A DNA stretch of 64,000 nt from JANMEB01 sp041745295 (GTDB lineage Bacteria > Planctomycetota > Planctomycetia > Pirellulales > Pirellulaceae): contig JBGTJE010000018.1 of the NCBI GenBank assembly GCA_041745295.1, forward strand, positions 1 through 64,000, in the 5' to 3' direction. Each line of letters starts with the position of its first letter. Within the stretch, counting starts at the first letter, position 1. The position numbers were made by a program, and so were the translations under genes. Positions 1-9,093 of the stretch are shown here, in pieces. The notes under the pieces were generated by a model, which saw nothing but the letters and a program-made list of their open reading frames with translations, was not told the origin of the DNA and searched no databases.

Positions 1-1068
1 CATCACGATCCAGTCGAGTTCGTTCCGCAAAATCCCCCTCAGCTTCTTCGGTTCCATCCCCCGGTTGGCTGAGATGCTCGGCAAGCCGGCCGTCGTGCTG
101 ACTTTAGTGCTGGGCCGAGGTGGTTCTTCCTCGCGGATCACCCGCAGGATTTCCAGCAAACCCGCCTTCTCCAATTCCTGATTCTTAAATGGAGGCGAGC
201 CGGCCAAGAGTTCGTACAACAACACTCCCAACGAATAGATGTCGCTTCGCGTGTCGATATCCAATTGATTAAACGTCGCCTGCTCGGGGGACATGTACTG
301 GGGAGTCCCGACGACGTTAAAGCCAGTGTTCAATGTCTGCTCAGTCAGCGCCTGGCCGGTCGCTTTGGCTAGACCAAAGTCGATGACTTTGGGAACCGGT
401 CGATCGTCGTACAGCGCGACCAAGACGTTAGACGGTTTGATGTCGCGGTGGATGATCCCTTTTTGGTGTGCGTGCTGGATGGCTTGGCAGATCGGCACGA
501 ACAGTTCTAGCCGCTGCCTGGGCGTCAGTTTCCTGGCATCGCAGAACTCGGTGATCGGGATGCCTTTAACCAACTCCATGACAAAGAACGGTGAACCCGA
601 TTCGGTGAGTCCGCCGTCGAGAATTCGGGCCACATTGGGATGATCCATCAGAGCCAAGGCGCTCCGCTCGGCTTCGAATCGAGCCAACACGGCTTTGGAG
701 TCCATCCCGGTTTTGATTAACTTGATCGCCACCAACCGTTTGACGGGCTCGCGCTGTTCGGCCAACCAGACGGTCCCCATGCCACCTTCGCCGATTGGCT
801 TGTCGAGCAGTTTGTACTTGCCAGCGATAATCGTCCCCGCGGAATCGTTCGTTCCTGGTTCGAGAGTTTCCTGCATTGCCAGCGCCCTATCCCGCTGGGC
901 CAGCTTGCTGGAATCGCGCCGAAACGATTGCGAATCGTCGTGGGCTTTGAGCAGCCCTTCGACTTCTTTCCGCAATGCCGGATCGTCCTTGCAAGCCAAA
1001 TCCAAAAACATGGCGCGCTCCTGGCCCGACAGCTTCACCGCTGCGTTAAAGATTTCACTTTCGTTCAT
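1..1068 (-). CDS. Serine/threonine protein kinase (Pkn/PknB type), N-terminal part, runs off the left edge
   Basis: The reading frame is open from an ATG at 1068 down to base 1 (356 codons), so only the N-terminal part is present. The first ~75 residues are a short helical region with DPALRKEVEGLL followed by KAHD, typical of the segment that precedes the kinase domain in planctomycete kinases. The kinase domain shows the Gly-rich loop GEGGMGTVW, the invariant Lys in VAIKLIKTGMD, the catalytic loop HRDIKPSNVL, the DFG motif (VIDFGLAK) and the activation-segment APE equivalent GTPQYMSPEQ. All catalytic residues are present, so it should be active. In this family a transmembrane segment and WD40 or TPR repeats usually follow the kinase, but that part lies outside the window. 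Such kinases are often preceded by an ECF sigma gene; none is found immediately upstream here. Confidence 0.95.
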   Translation of the reverse strand, partial: MNESEIFNAAVKLSGQERAMFLDLACKDDPALRKEVEGLLKAHDDSQSFRRDSSKLAQRDRALAMQETLEPGTNDSAGTIIAGKYKLLDKPIGEGGMGTVWLAEQREPVKRLVAIKLIKTGMDSKAVLARFEAERSALALMDHPNVARILDGGLTESGSPFFVMELVKGIPITEFCDARKLTPRQRLELFVPICQAIQHAHQKGIIHRDIKPSNVLVALYDDRPVPKVIDFGLAKATGQALTEQTLNTGFNVVGTPQYMSPEQATFNQLDIDTRSDIYSLGVLLYELLAGSPPFKNQELEKAGLLEILRVIREEEPPRPSTKVSTTAGLPSISANRGMEPKKLRGILRNELDWIVM

Positions 1069-1458
1069 ATCTTTGTTCTCAGCGTTCAGTCAGAACGAAC
1101 AAGGGAAAGTTGAAGTAGTCAGTTCACGGTATTCTTGCGCAAACCAAAAAAGCTGTGTTTGCCGGCAGGATGTGGATCGCCCGCCTCGATTGCAGTGAGG
1201 ATGCGCGTAACGTCGTTCATGACGCACCATCCTAAGTCCCGTCATTTGGTTTTAAAATCGCTGGCCGAAAAACTGAGACGCCGGATCGGTATTTCAGCCG
1301 ATCGGACAATTTTTTTGGCAACCAACCTAGGGCGACGGCGCAATTGGCGATGGGCTACTTCGGTTCAAATCGCTTGGCCCAGAAAAACCAACGGCCGCGA
1401 CAATTGCGGCCGTTGGGTGCCTTCGTTTCCGCTTTTTTGCGAAGTTCAATTGCCGCCG
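1069..1458. other. Intergenic region, kinase leader and terminator of the upstream gene
   Basis: No convincing gene. It holds the terminator of the acidic surface-protein gene (about 1383-1416) and presumably the promoter of the kinase gene. I see no confident -35/-10 pair. Confidence 0.5.
1383..1416 (-). terminator. Rho-independent terminator of the acidic surface-protein gene
   Basis: A perfect 11-bp inverted repeat (1388-1398 with 1406-1416, arm CCAACGGCCGC) has a 7-nt loop. On the minus strand it is followed at once by five T (1387-1383). It lies about 45 bases past the stop codon of the gene at 1459-3408, in the right orientation. Confidence 0.85.
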
Positions 1459-3408
1459 TTAAGCGACTAGAAATTCGAAGTCGTACAGTTTCTGAGAACC
1501 AAAGAAATTCACTCCTTGGTAGTAGCCGTCATTGAGGCCGGCCCCGCCATAAAGCCGCGCGTTCGTGGCCGAGCAGTCATCGAGGAACAGTACGTCGTCG
1601 CCTGTCCCCAGGAAGACATAGAGATTTTCGCTGACGTCGAGGCCATTCGCGCCGATTTCATCATCGTCGGCGTTGCCGTTTAGGTAGGCACTGCCAAGCA
1701 CGTGCGTGTCACTAATCGAAGCTTGGTCGTCTCCAGATCCGAGTATCAACCAGAAGCTCTTCTTGACGAAAAGATTGCGAATCCACACGCCTGCATTGCT
1801 GCCGCCGCTCACCTGCGCGCCAACTTCGTCGTTGCCACCGTCGCGGTTGCCGCCGCCATCGTCGCCAGCACCGGCGTCAACAAAAGCGTTGCCTTCGACG
1901 CAAACATCATTGATCGACGCTGAATCTGCGCCATCACCCAGCAATACCGTCATGACGTCGCCGATCTTGAGGTCGCACAGTTCGACGCCACCTTGGCTAT
2001 CGTTGCCATTCGAGGTCGCGCTGAGGTCGCTGTATCTGTAGCTACTGTCGTCGCCCGCTCCGGCGTTGATCACGGCATCGTCACCAATGCAGTAGTCGAA
2101 GACCTTGATGTAATCCGTTCCATCACCGGTCTCGATGATCAAGTCATCGCCGATGTGAGACTGTTCGCGGCTCTCCTCGAATGTCGCGGCGATCGCAAAG
2201 AATTCTGGACCGATGATGACGACGTCATCCCCACCGTCGGTTCGGATGATCAGATCTTCGCTGAAGTAGTTGGCGCATTCCTCGCTCTCGACCGTTACTT
2301 CATCGCTTCCGAGTCCTGTGTCGACGATCAGACTGCGGACATTGAGATCATCGATATCGACAATATCGCATCCGTCCAAGGTACTGATTCGAATATCAAA
2401 ATAGGTCTCGACGCATTCGATTTCGATCTCGTCAACGTCATTCCCGCCCAGAATGTTCATCTGGCCGGCCGAGACAGAGACAACCTCGACGAAGGACGAT
2501 CCCTCTCCGGTTTGAATCAAGAGCATGTCGCCAACGTAATTGTCGTACTCGCAGTAACAACCTTCCTCGCTAAAGTTTTCAACGGATTCTTCGCGTCGGT
2601 CGCGGCATTCGACAATGAAGACGCTATCGTAGCCGCCGAATGTTTGAACGACGAGATCGTCGCCGATATCAACGCAGGAGATGCAAACGGTATCGCCGTG
2701 GTTACCCCCTCGTACGACTAAATTTTGAGTACAGTAGCCGTCGATTTTCACATCCGAGTATCCGTTCGCGGTCAGGATTCTAGTAATACCAACCGTTTTA
2801 CTGTCGTGAATGAATACGTCGTCCGCTCCCCCAAACGTTTGAATCACGAGGTTGCCGCCGACTTTCGTTTCGCAGATCCCTACTTCGTCACCGTCTTTGC
2901 CACCTTGGATGAGCAACCGCTGGCCGATTTCGCCCGAACCAACGCCGACTCGGTTATGGCCGTCACCCATTTGGATCACGACCCAACCCGGAACGTAAAA
3001 ATCCTCGCTAATAAAATTCGCAGTCTCAGGTGAAGGCTCGGTTATACCGAGACAACTCAGCAACGAATCGAGATCGTTGGTCAGTGCGAAGTCGTCGTCT
3101 CCACCGATTAGATCCGAGTTCAAGTTCGTAACGCCGAAGAACTCGGCCGGATCGCAACTGCCATTGATCTCGGTCTTGCCGTCCTTGTCTTGTCCTTCCA
3201 CTCGGAAGCCGTCTCCATATTCCGAATCGTAAAAGGTGCTCACGATCACCGAGTTGTTTGCGTCGTCGCCGAGCAGCGTCAACGTGCCGTTGACCACGCT
3301 CGCAAGGACGTTGCCTGCTAAAAGCATTCGTGATTCGAGATGCTCGACCTGAAGCTGGTTATGTTCAGGTCGGCGACGGTTCAATTGGCGAAACAGTTTT
3401 TTACGCAT
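1459..3408 (-). CDS. Acidic repeat-rich surface protein with planctomycetal N-terminal LExRxLL motif
   Basis: Predicted 649-residue protein; I chose the ATG at 3408 (MRKKLFRQLNRRRPE) over an upstream in-frame start at 3450 because it gives a short basic N terminus directly before the motif HLESRMLLAG. That LExRxLLA motif is a known N-terminal signature of planctomycete exported proteins, usually large surface or cell-wall-associated ones. The rest is strongly acidic and built of loose repeats of about 20-35 residues in which a hydrophobic beta strand alternates with turns such as GGADDV, GDGADS, GSGDDQ and GTGDDV. This pattern suggests a parallel beta-helix with Asp-rich, possibly calcium-binding, turns. 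Single Cys residues recur throughout (for example VGICETKVGG), which is unusual for such proteins. No catalytic motif is seen. Function unknown; a structural or adhesive surface role is inference. Confidence 0.85.
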   Translation of the reverse strand: MRKKLFRQLNRRRPEHNQLQVEHLESRMLLAGNVLASVVNGTLTLLGDDANNSVIVSTFYDSEYGDGFRVEGQDKDGKTEINGSCDPAEFFGVTNLNSDLIGGDDDFALTNDLDSLLSCLGITEPSPETANFISEDFYVPGWVVIQMGDGHNRVGVGSGEIGQRLLIQGGKDGDEVGICETKVGGNLVIQTFGGADDVFIHDSKTVGITRILTANGYSDVKIDGYCTQNLVVRGGNHGDTVCISCVDIGDDLVVQTFGGYDSVFIVECRDRREESVENFSEEGCYCEYDNYVGDMLLIQTGEGSSFVEVVSVSAGQMNILGGNDVDEIEIECVETYFDIRISTLDGCDIVDIDDLNVRSLIVDTGLGSDEVTVESEECANYFSEDLIIRTDGGDDVVIIGPEFFAIAATFEESREQSHIGDDLIIETGDGTDYIKVFDYCIGDDAVINAGAGDDSSYRYSDLSATSNGNDSQGGVELCDLKIGDVMTVLLGDGADSASINDVCVEGNAFVDAGAGDDGGGNRDGGNDEVGAQVSGGSNAGVWIRNLFVKKSFWLILGSGDDQASISDTHVLGSAYLNGNADDDEIGANGLDVSENLYVFLGTGDDVLFLDDCSATNARLYGGAGLNDGYYQGVNFFGSQKLYDFEFLVA

Positions 3409-4067
3409 GATGCAATACCTTGTATTATTTTCTTGGCGTCCGTTGCCCACTGAATACCGCCACTCTCCAGAGTTAGCGAACTGGGGTCTGGGTCTATCAA
3501 CTCACTTGCAAAGCACATGTACGGCGGATCGCGCGGGCCAAATAACAATCAAGTTACATCGAACACGCGACCCGACACGATCCAAAGCCACTCTCTGTTC
3601 GCCATTTGAATTGTAATTACAGGATAGGAGTTTTGAACAAGGTACGTCTCCTGAGAATCGAATTTACGAACAATGTCGAAATCGCAGGATCCGCTGTCCC
3701 GGGGAATTCCTCGCCGATTTCATGTCACGCAATGTACGGTTTCGGTTTACACCTTCCCCGGGCCGCCGCGCAGCCACATTGTTGGAACTGCGAATTGACT
3801 ACGCCTGGGATGGGATTGCCCCTCCGGAACCTTCCTCGGAAAAATGCCATCTCGCCCGACAAGCCCGTTGCTAGGGTCAAATACATCAGGGCTTCATATA
3901 AAATTTGCAGCGGGTTACTTTGCGCCCCACCTTTCGCACGCGAGCATCCTCCGCCTTGTGCGGTTTTTCACATACGTCTGATTCGCGAGTGATTTTTTTC
4001 GATACGATCCTTAGCAGGTTCGTCGGTCGCGCGAACATTGATGCGCTAGATAGGTACATTGACGGCA
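3409..4067. other. Long intergenic region between divergent genes
   Basis: About 660 bp between two divergently transcribed genes. No coding frame with credible composition, no strong hairpin and no RNA gene that I can recognise. It presumably carries both promoters. Confidence 0.5.
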
Positions 4068-5399
4068 ATGCCACACCCACAACATCCGTACCGAACAATC
4101 GAGCGGGATCAACCAACTCGAATCTGTCAGCGACGAATTGCCGTCGCTGGCAATCTGGCCATTATGCTTGCCGTGGGTTTTGCGACACGCAGTCCAGCGG
4201 CGGTCCAAACTAAAGAACGCACCACCGCAATAAATGCCCAAGCCAGTTGTTGTGCCGTTACGCAATTGGCCAACTGTTTGGCAGCTCCGAAATCTCAGTC
4301 CACGGAAATCATCAGCTATTTCGAAACACCGTTAACGCGATCGGATGCAACTCGTGCGCAGCAGCTGTTATGGGAACATTTTCGCAAACGGTTGCAGGGC
4401 GAGCGCCGAACGGAATTCGAGAGTAAGCTATTGAACCGTGGCGAATTGACGATGCGGTTTGAGTATCACGAATTCGGCGACGCTCCTGCCGGCGGACGAC
4501 GCCTGTTTATATCGATGCATGGCGGGGGCGAAATGCCAGCCGAAGTGAACGACAAGCAATGGCGCAATCAAATTCGACTCTATCAACCAGGCGAAGGAAT
4601 CTATGTCGCGCCGCGCGCCCCGACGAATACCTGGAATCTTTGGCACCAAGCCCACATCGACGAGTTTTTCTCGGAGTTGATCGAGAACTTTATCTTGTTT
4701 GAAAATGTCGATCCCAATCGCGTTTATCTGATGGGATATTCCGCCGGCGGCGACGGCGTCTACCAAGTCGCTCCTCGGATGGCCGACCGCTGGGCGGCCG
4801 CGGCGATGATGGCTGGGCACCCCAACGAAGCGGAACCCTTGGGATTGCGCAACATCGGCTTCGCGATCCACATGGGAGAGTTGGATTCAGCGTTCAATCG
4901 CAACGAAGTCGCCACGCAATGGGGCAAACGATTGGATCAACTGCGCGCTGACGATCCCGATGCCTATATCCACCGCGTCAAATTGCACCAGGGAAAAGGG
5001 CATTGGATGGATCGAGAAGATGCCGAGGCGTTGGCATGGCTGGCGGATTTTCAACGAAACCCGCTTCCACGCCGCGTCGTTTGGAAACAAGATGACGTGC
5101 CGCACGAGCGATTTTATTGGCTGGCCGTCCCCAAGGGTGCAGCCAAGGCGGGGGCGCTGGTGATTGGAAGCATTTCAGGGCAACAGATTGACCTTGAGAG
5201 TCGCGATGTCAAGGCGTTGACCGTCCGACTACACGATGACCTGATCGACTTGGACGAAATAATAACAATTCGTTTCAACGGTGAAACGGTTTTTCGCGGT
5301 CAAGTCGATCGGACAATGACGACCATGTTGCGATCGTTGGAAGAGCGGGCCGATCCGGCAAACATCTTCATGGCGGAAGTCGCCGTCCAAGCCCGCTGA
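4068..5399 (+). CDS. Secreted alpha/beta hydrolase, PHB-depolymerase/esterase-like
   Basis: 443 residues from the ATG at 4068; a TTG three codons upstream is possible but less likely. The N terminus contains a hydrophobic stretch (about residues 24-42) consistent with a signal peptide. An alpha/beta-hydrolase core follows: oxyanion-side motif ISMHGGGEMP (about 148-157), nucleophile elbow GYSAGG with Ser about 225, and a C-terminal KGHWMDRED segment that could supply the catalytic His. The topology (GGG strand, then GYSAGG, then GHW) resembles LpqC/poly(3-hydroxybutyrate) depolymerase-like esterases and predicted peptidases of planctomycetes. A roughly 110-residue C-terminal beta-rich tail follows the hydrolase core. 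Substrate unknown. The next gene starts 48 bp downstream on the same strand, so the two may be co-transcribed. Confidence 0.8.
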   Translation: MPHPQHPYRTIERDQPTRICQRRIAVAGNLAIMLAVGFATRSPAAVQTKERTTAINAQASCCAVTQLANCLAAPKSQSTEIISYFETPLTRSDATRAQQLLWEHFRKRLQGERRTEFESKLLNRGELTMRFEYHEFGDAPAGGRRLFISMHGGGEMPAEVNDKQWRNQIRLYQPGEGIYVAPRAPTNTWNLWHQAHIDEFFSELIENFILFENVDPNRVYLMGYSAGGDGVYQVAPRMADRWAAAAMMAGHPNEAEPLGLRNIGFAIHMGELDSAFNRNEVATQWGKRLDQLRADDPDAYIHRVKLHQGKGHWMDREDAEALAWLADFQRNPLPRRVVWKQDDVPHERFYWLAVPKGAAKAGALVIGSISGQQIDLESRDVKALTVRLHDDLIDLDEIITIRFNGETVFRGQVDRTMTTMLRSLEERADPANIFMAEVAVQAR

Positions 5400-5447
5400 T
5401 CCCTTGGATTGAGTCATTCGAAGCACTGAGCCAGAAGCGGGGAAGGC

Positions 5448-5975
5448 ATGGAAATCACTCTCTCAGGAAAACGAATCCTAATGTTCGTGGGAGACGTCTA
5501 TGAAGACCTCGAACTTTGGTATCCAAAATTGCGATTGATCGAAGCCGGAGCATCTGTTGTCGTCGTGGGTCAGAAGGCCCAACACATTTACGTCGGCAAG
5601 CACGGATATCCCTGCCTGTCGGACGCGGCTGTCTCCGAAGTGCGGGAGGCTGATTTCGACGGGCTGGTCGTGCCAGGCGGATTCATGCCCGACAAACTGC
5701 GCCGCGATCCCAAAGTTCTGGAATTGGTTCGCGGAATCAACGCGGCTGACAAGCTAATTGCGGCGATCTGCCACGGCGGATGGATTCCGATTTCCGCCGG
5801 TGTCTATCAGGGAGTCCGGGTGACCGGATCGGCCGGTATTAAGGACGATCTGGTAAATTCTGGTGCGATTTGGGAGGACAAGCCGGTCGTGGTCGATCGT
5901 CACTTTGTCTCAAGCCGCAGCCCCGAGGATCTACCCGACTTTTGTCGAGCATTTCTTGCGGTCATCGCGGGATGA
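5448..5975 (+). CDS. DJ-1/PfpI family protein
   Basis: 175 residues, the usual length of the single-domain DJ-1/PfpI family. The nucleophile elbow is intact: AAICHGGW with Cys108 and His109, and the partner acidic residue lies in the N-terminal loop VYEDLELWYP (Glu20 region). The motif VPGGFMPDKLR marks the conserved substrate-pocket loop. Family members include the stress-related protease/deglycase PfpI (YhbO) and DJ-1 chaperones; the precise activity here cannot be read from sequence. A GGGGAAGG Shine-Dalgarno-like run lies just before the ATG. Confidence 0.92.
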   Translation: MEITLSGKRILMFVGDVYEDLELWYPKLRLIEAGASVVVVGQKAQHIYVGKHGYPCLSDAAVSEVREADFDGLVVPGGFMPDKLRRDPKVLELVRGINAADKLIAAICHGGWIPISAGVYQGVRVTGSAGIKDDLVNSGAIWEDKPVVVDRHFVSSRSPEDLPDFCRAFLAVIAG

Positions 5976-6365
5976 GCGTTTGGCCGCATTGCGCCGAGCC
6001 ATCGCAATCAACGACGCACGCGTGCCGAGTCGGAGTTTAAAGGCTGTTGAGGCCACTTAAAGCGTTGGTTTAAGGGGTCGCTTGTTGGATTCAGCTGACG
6101 CACCTGGTTTCACCAGGAATCTGCCTATCGAGTTCGACCTTTACGACGGTCGATCAATTTCGGAGAATATGAGCGGTTATGCCAACCAGATAAGATTGAG
6201 AAACGATTCCGCGTGGATTTGACGACAAGCTACAACGGCCGAACGGCTTGCGGGCTCTCGCGACCGGCAAGTCTCTACGTGTCTTAGGATTGGGCCGTTT
6301 CGCAAGGACCCCTTCGAATCTCGGGGCAGCGGCACAGGTTTACTGGGCTTTATTTCGAGGATGAA
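5976..6365. other. Intergenic leader of the pyruvate dehydrogenase genes
   Basis: About 390 bp. Only a small 6-bp hairpin (6103-6117) without a T-run is visible. It presumably carries the promoter of aceE; I cannot assign -35/-10 elements with confidence. Confidence 0.4.
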
Positions 6366-9080
6366 ATGGCGGATGTAATTAAACCTACTGACGAATCCCA
6401 GGGGAGTGCCGGCAACCTGATTTCCCATTCGGACGTCGACCCAACCGAAACGGCCGAATGGCTGGACTCGTTGGAATATGTGATTCAGAGCCGTGGTCCA
6501 GAGCGCGCCAAGTACCTGTTGTCCGCCCTGGAGGCCAAAGCAAAAACGGACGGGGTCGATATTCCGATCCGCTCGAACACGCCTTACATCAACACGATCC
6601 CGGTCGCTCAACAGCCACGTTATCCAGGAAATCGAGAAATTGAACGACGAATCAAGAGTATCGTTCGCTGGAATGCATTCGCGATGGTCGTTCGCGCCAA
6701 CAAGGAAAACGATGGAATCGGTGGGCACATTTCCACGTACGCCTCCTGCGCCACGTTATTCGAAGTCGCGTTCAACCATTTCCTTCGCGGCCGTGGGACG
6801 AGCGGCTTTGATGGCGACAATATCTATTTCCAAGGTCACGCTTCCCCCGGTATCTATGCCCGAGCGTTTCTTGAGGGTCGCCTCGACGAGAACAATCTCA
6901 AAGGATTTCGGCGCGACTTGCTGCCCGACGGCCTGTCGTCCTACCCGCATCCGTGGTTGATGCCGGATTTCTGGGAATATCCAACCGTTTCCATGGGCTT
7001 GGCTCCGTTGATGGCGATCTACCAAGCTCGCTTTAACCAATACTTGACCGATCGCGGCATCTGCGACATATCGCACAAGCGAGTCTGGGCATTTATCGGG
7101 GACGGTGAGTGCGACGAACCGGAAACGCTGGGCGCTATCACGCTCGCTACGCGGGAAAAGCTCGACAATTTAACGTTTGTCATCAATTGCAACCTGCAGA
7201 GACTGGAGGGGCCAGTCCGCGGCAACGGCAAGATCATCCAAGAACTCGAGGCGCTCTTTACGGGCGCGGGCTGGAACGTCATCAAAGTCGTTTGGGGCGA
7301 CGACTGGGATCCCCTTTTGGAAAAAGACGAAACGGGTTTGCTGGTCAAACGGATGGGGGAAGTCGTGGACGGCCAATACCAGAAATACGTTGGCATGCCG
7401 GGGGCGTACATTCGAGAGCATTTCTTTGGCAAGTACCCCGAACTTCAGGAGTTGGTCAAGGGCTACACCGACGAGAAATTGTTGGTCCTTCGTCGTGGCG
7501 GGCACGATCCCGAAAAAGTTTACGCGGCCTACAAAGCGGCCGTCGAGCATCGCGGGGCTCCGACAGTAATCCTGGCCAAGACCATAAAAGGTTATGGCTT
7601 GGGAGAATACGGCGAGGGTCGCAATATCGCCCACAACAAAAAGAAAGTCGAAGAAAAGGAATTGCTCCAGTTTCGCACGCGATTTGGGATTCCCATCTCA
7701 GACGACGAAGTCGGCAATGCCCCGTTTTACAAGCCCCCAGAAGATAGCTCCGAACTCAAATACATGCGCGAACGTCGCGAGCAATTGGGCGGGTTCGTTC
7801 CCAGTCGCCCCATCGAGGCCCCGCGCATGAGCGTGCCACGATTTGACGAGTATCGCAAATACGTCGAACGCGACTACGGCAAGGAAATCTCCACCACCAT
7901 GGGCTTTGTCCGCTTGCTGAGCAAGTTGTGCCAGGACAAGAAAATCGGAAAACATATTGTGCCGATCGTCCCTGACGAATCGCGCACTTTCGGCATGGAA
8001 GGCATGTTTCGCGAAATCGGCATCTATGCCCACTCGGGTCAGCTTTATGAACCGATCGATTCGGACCAACTGTCGTATTACAAGGAAGCGGTCGATGGGC
8101 AATTGCTCGAAGAAGGCATCTCGGAAGCCGGTTCGATGTCCTCGTTCTGCGCCGCCGGAACCAGTTACGCAGCGCACGGGGTGAACATGATCCCGTTCTT
8201 TATTTTTTACTCGATGTTTGGCTTTCAACGGATCGGCGATTCGATCTGGGCCGCCGCCGACATGCGGGCCAAAGGCTTTCTGCTCGGCGGTACCGCCGGT
8301 CGCACTACGCTCAACGGCGAAGGGCTGCAACATCAAGATGGCCACAGCTTGCTCAACGCGATCGCATTTCCAACGGTTCGGGCCTACGACCCGGCGTTTA
8401 TTTACGAGACGGCGATCGTCATTTTCGATGGCCTCAAAAAATTGTACGAAGAGGGCGATACGGCCATTTATTACTTAATGGTCGGCAACGAAACCTACGC
8501 GATGCCGGAAATGCCCGCCGGTGTCGAAGAGGGAATCATCCGCGGCATCTATAAGTTCCGCGCGCGGGATGTCAGCGGTAGCAAACACCGAGTGCAGCTC
8601 TTTGGCAGCGGGGCCATCATGAACTGCGTCCTCAAAGCTCAAGAACTGCTCGCCGAAAAATTCAACATTGCCAGCGACGTCTGGAGCCTCACTAGCTATT
8701 CCGAACTTCGACGAGACGCGCAATCGGTCGCCCGCTGGAACATGCTCCATCCAAACGAAAAACCGCACCGCAGCTATTTGGAGACCGTTTTGAATGGAAT
8801 CGATGGACCGTTCATCGCCGCCAGCGATTACGTTCGCGCCGTCGCCGAACAAATCACGCCCTGGATCCCCAGCGATTACCTCGTCCTGGGAACGGACGGC
8901 ATGGGCCGTAGCGACACCCGCCCGGGCCTCCGCCGCCATTTCGAAGTCGACGCGGAATTTGTGACCATCGCCGCGCTCCATCAACTGGCGCAACAAGGAA
9001 AATTCAAACCGGCGGATGTCGCCAAAGCAATCAAGCAGCTCGACGTCGATCCCGAAAAGGCCAACCCGTTATTTGCGTAG
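6366..9080 (+). CDS. aceE: Pyruvate dehydrogenase E1 component, homodimeric type
   Basis: 904 residues, close to the ~890 of the homodimeric AceE family. It catalyses thiamine-diphosphate-dependent decarboxylation of pyruvate and reductive acetylation of the E2 lipoyl group. The TPP-binding motif is clear: FIGDGECDEPE about residue 240, ending in NCNLQRLEGPVRGN. The N-terminal transketolase-like domain has GHASPGIYARAFLEGR, and the middle domain has PIVPDESRTFGMEGMFR and GLQHQDGHS, all hallmarks of AceE. A GAGG Shine-Dalgarno sits 5 bases before the ATG. The aceF gene follows after only 13 bp, so the two form an operon. No dihydrolipoamide dehydrogenase gene is present nearby. Confidence 0.98.
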   Translation: MADVIKPTDESQGSAGNLISHSDVDPTETAEWLDSLEYVIQSRGPERAKYLLSALEAKAKTDGVDIPIRSNTPYINTIPVAQQPRYPGNREIERRIKSIVRWNAFAMVVRANKENDGIGGHISTYASCATLFEVAFNHFLRGRGTSGFDGDNIYFQGHASPGIYARAFLEGRLDENNLKGFRRDLLPDGLSSYPHPWLMPDFWEYPTVSMGLAPLMAIYQARFNQYLTDRGICDISHKRVWAFIGDGECDEPETLGAITLATREKLDNLTFVINCNLQRLEGPVRGNGKIIQELEALFTGAGWNVIKVVWGDDWDPLLEKDETGLLVKRMGEVVDGQYQKYVGMPGAYIREHFFGKYPELQELVKGYTDEKLLVLRRGGHDPEKVYAAYKAAVEHRGAPTVILAKTIKGYGLGEYGEGRNIAHNKKKVEEKELLQFRTRFGIPISDDEVGNAPFYKPPEDSSELKYMRERREQLGGFVPSRPIEAPRMSVPRFDEYRKYVERDYGKEISTTMGFVRLLSKLCQDKKIGKHIVPIVPDESRTFGMEGMFREIGIYAHSGQLYEPIDSDQLSYYKEAVDGQLLEEGISEAGSMSSFCAAGTSYAAHGVNMIPFFIFYSMFGFQRIGDSIWAAADMRAKGFLLGGTAGRTTLNGEGLQHQDGHSLLNAIAFPTVRAYDPAFIYETAIVIFDGLKKLYEEGDTAIYYLMVGNETYAMPEMPAGVEEGIIRGIYKFRARDVSGSKHRVQLFGSGAIMNCVLKAQELLAEKFNIASDVWSLTSYSELRRDAQSVARWNMLHPNEKPHRSYLETVLNGIDGPFIAASDYVRAVAEQITPWIPSDYLVLGTDGMGRSDTRPGLRRHFEVDAEFVTIAALHQLAQQGKFKPADVAKAIKQLDVDPEKANPLFA

Positions 9081-9093
9081 CGAAAGTTGAATC

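Noticed and set aside
1993..2721. Long plus-strand open frame of 242 codons
   Set aside because: It lies opposite the acidic surface-protein gene. Its composition is that of the antisense of an Asp-rich protein, and the minus-strand frame has the family motif, start and terminator.
4059..4067. TTG start for the esterase-like gene
   Set aside because: An ATG three codons later is a simpler start and does not change the predicted product.
6103..6117. Hairpin CCTGGT...ACCAGG as terminator
   Set aside because: Only 6 bp with a 3-base loop and no T-run; too weak to support a call.
7698..8345. Long minus-strand open frame within aceE
   Set aside because: Lies entirely within a well-conserved aceE coding region; no homology-like motifs and no ribosome-binding site.
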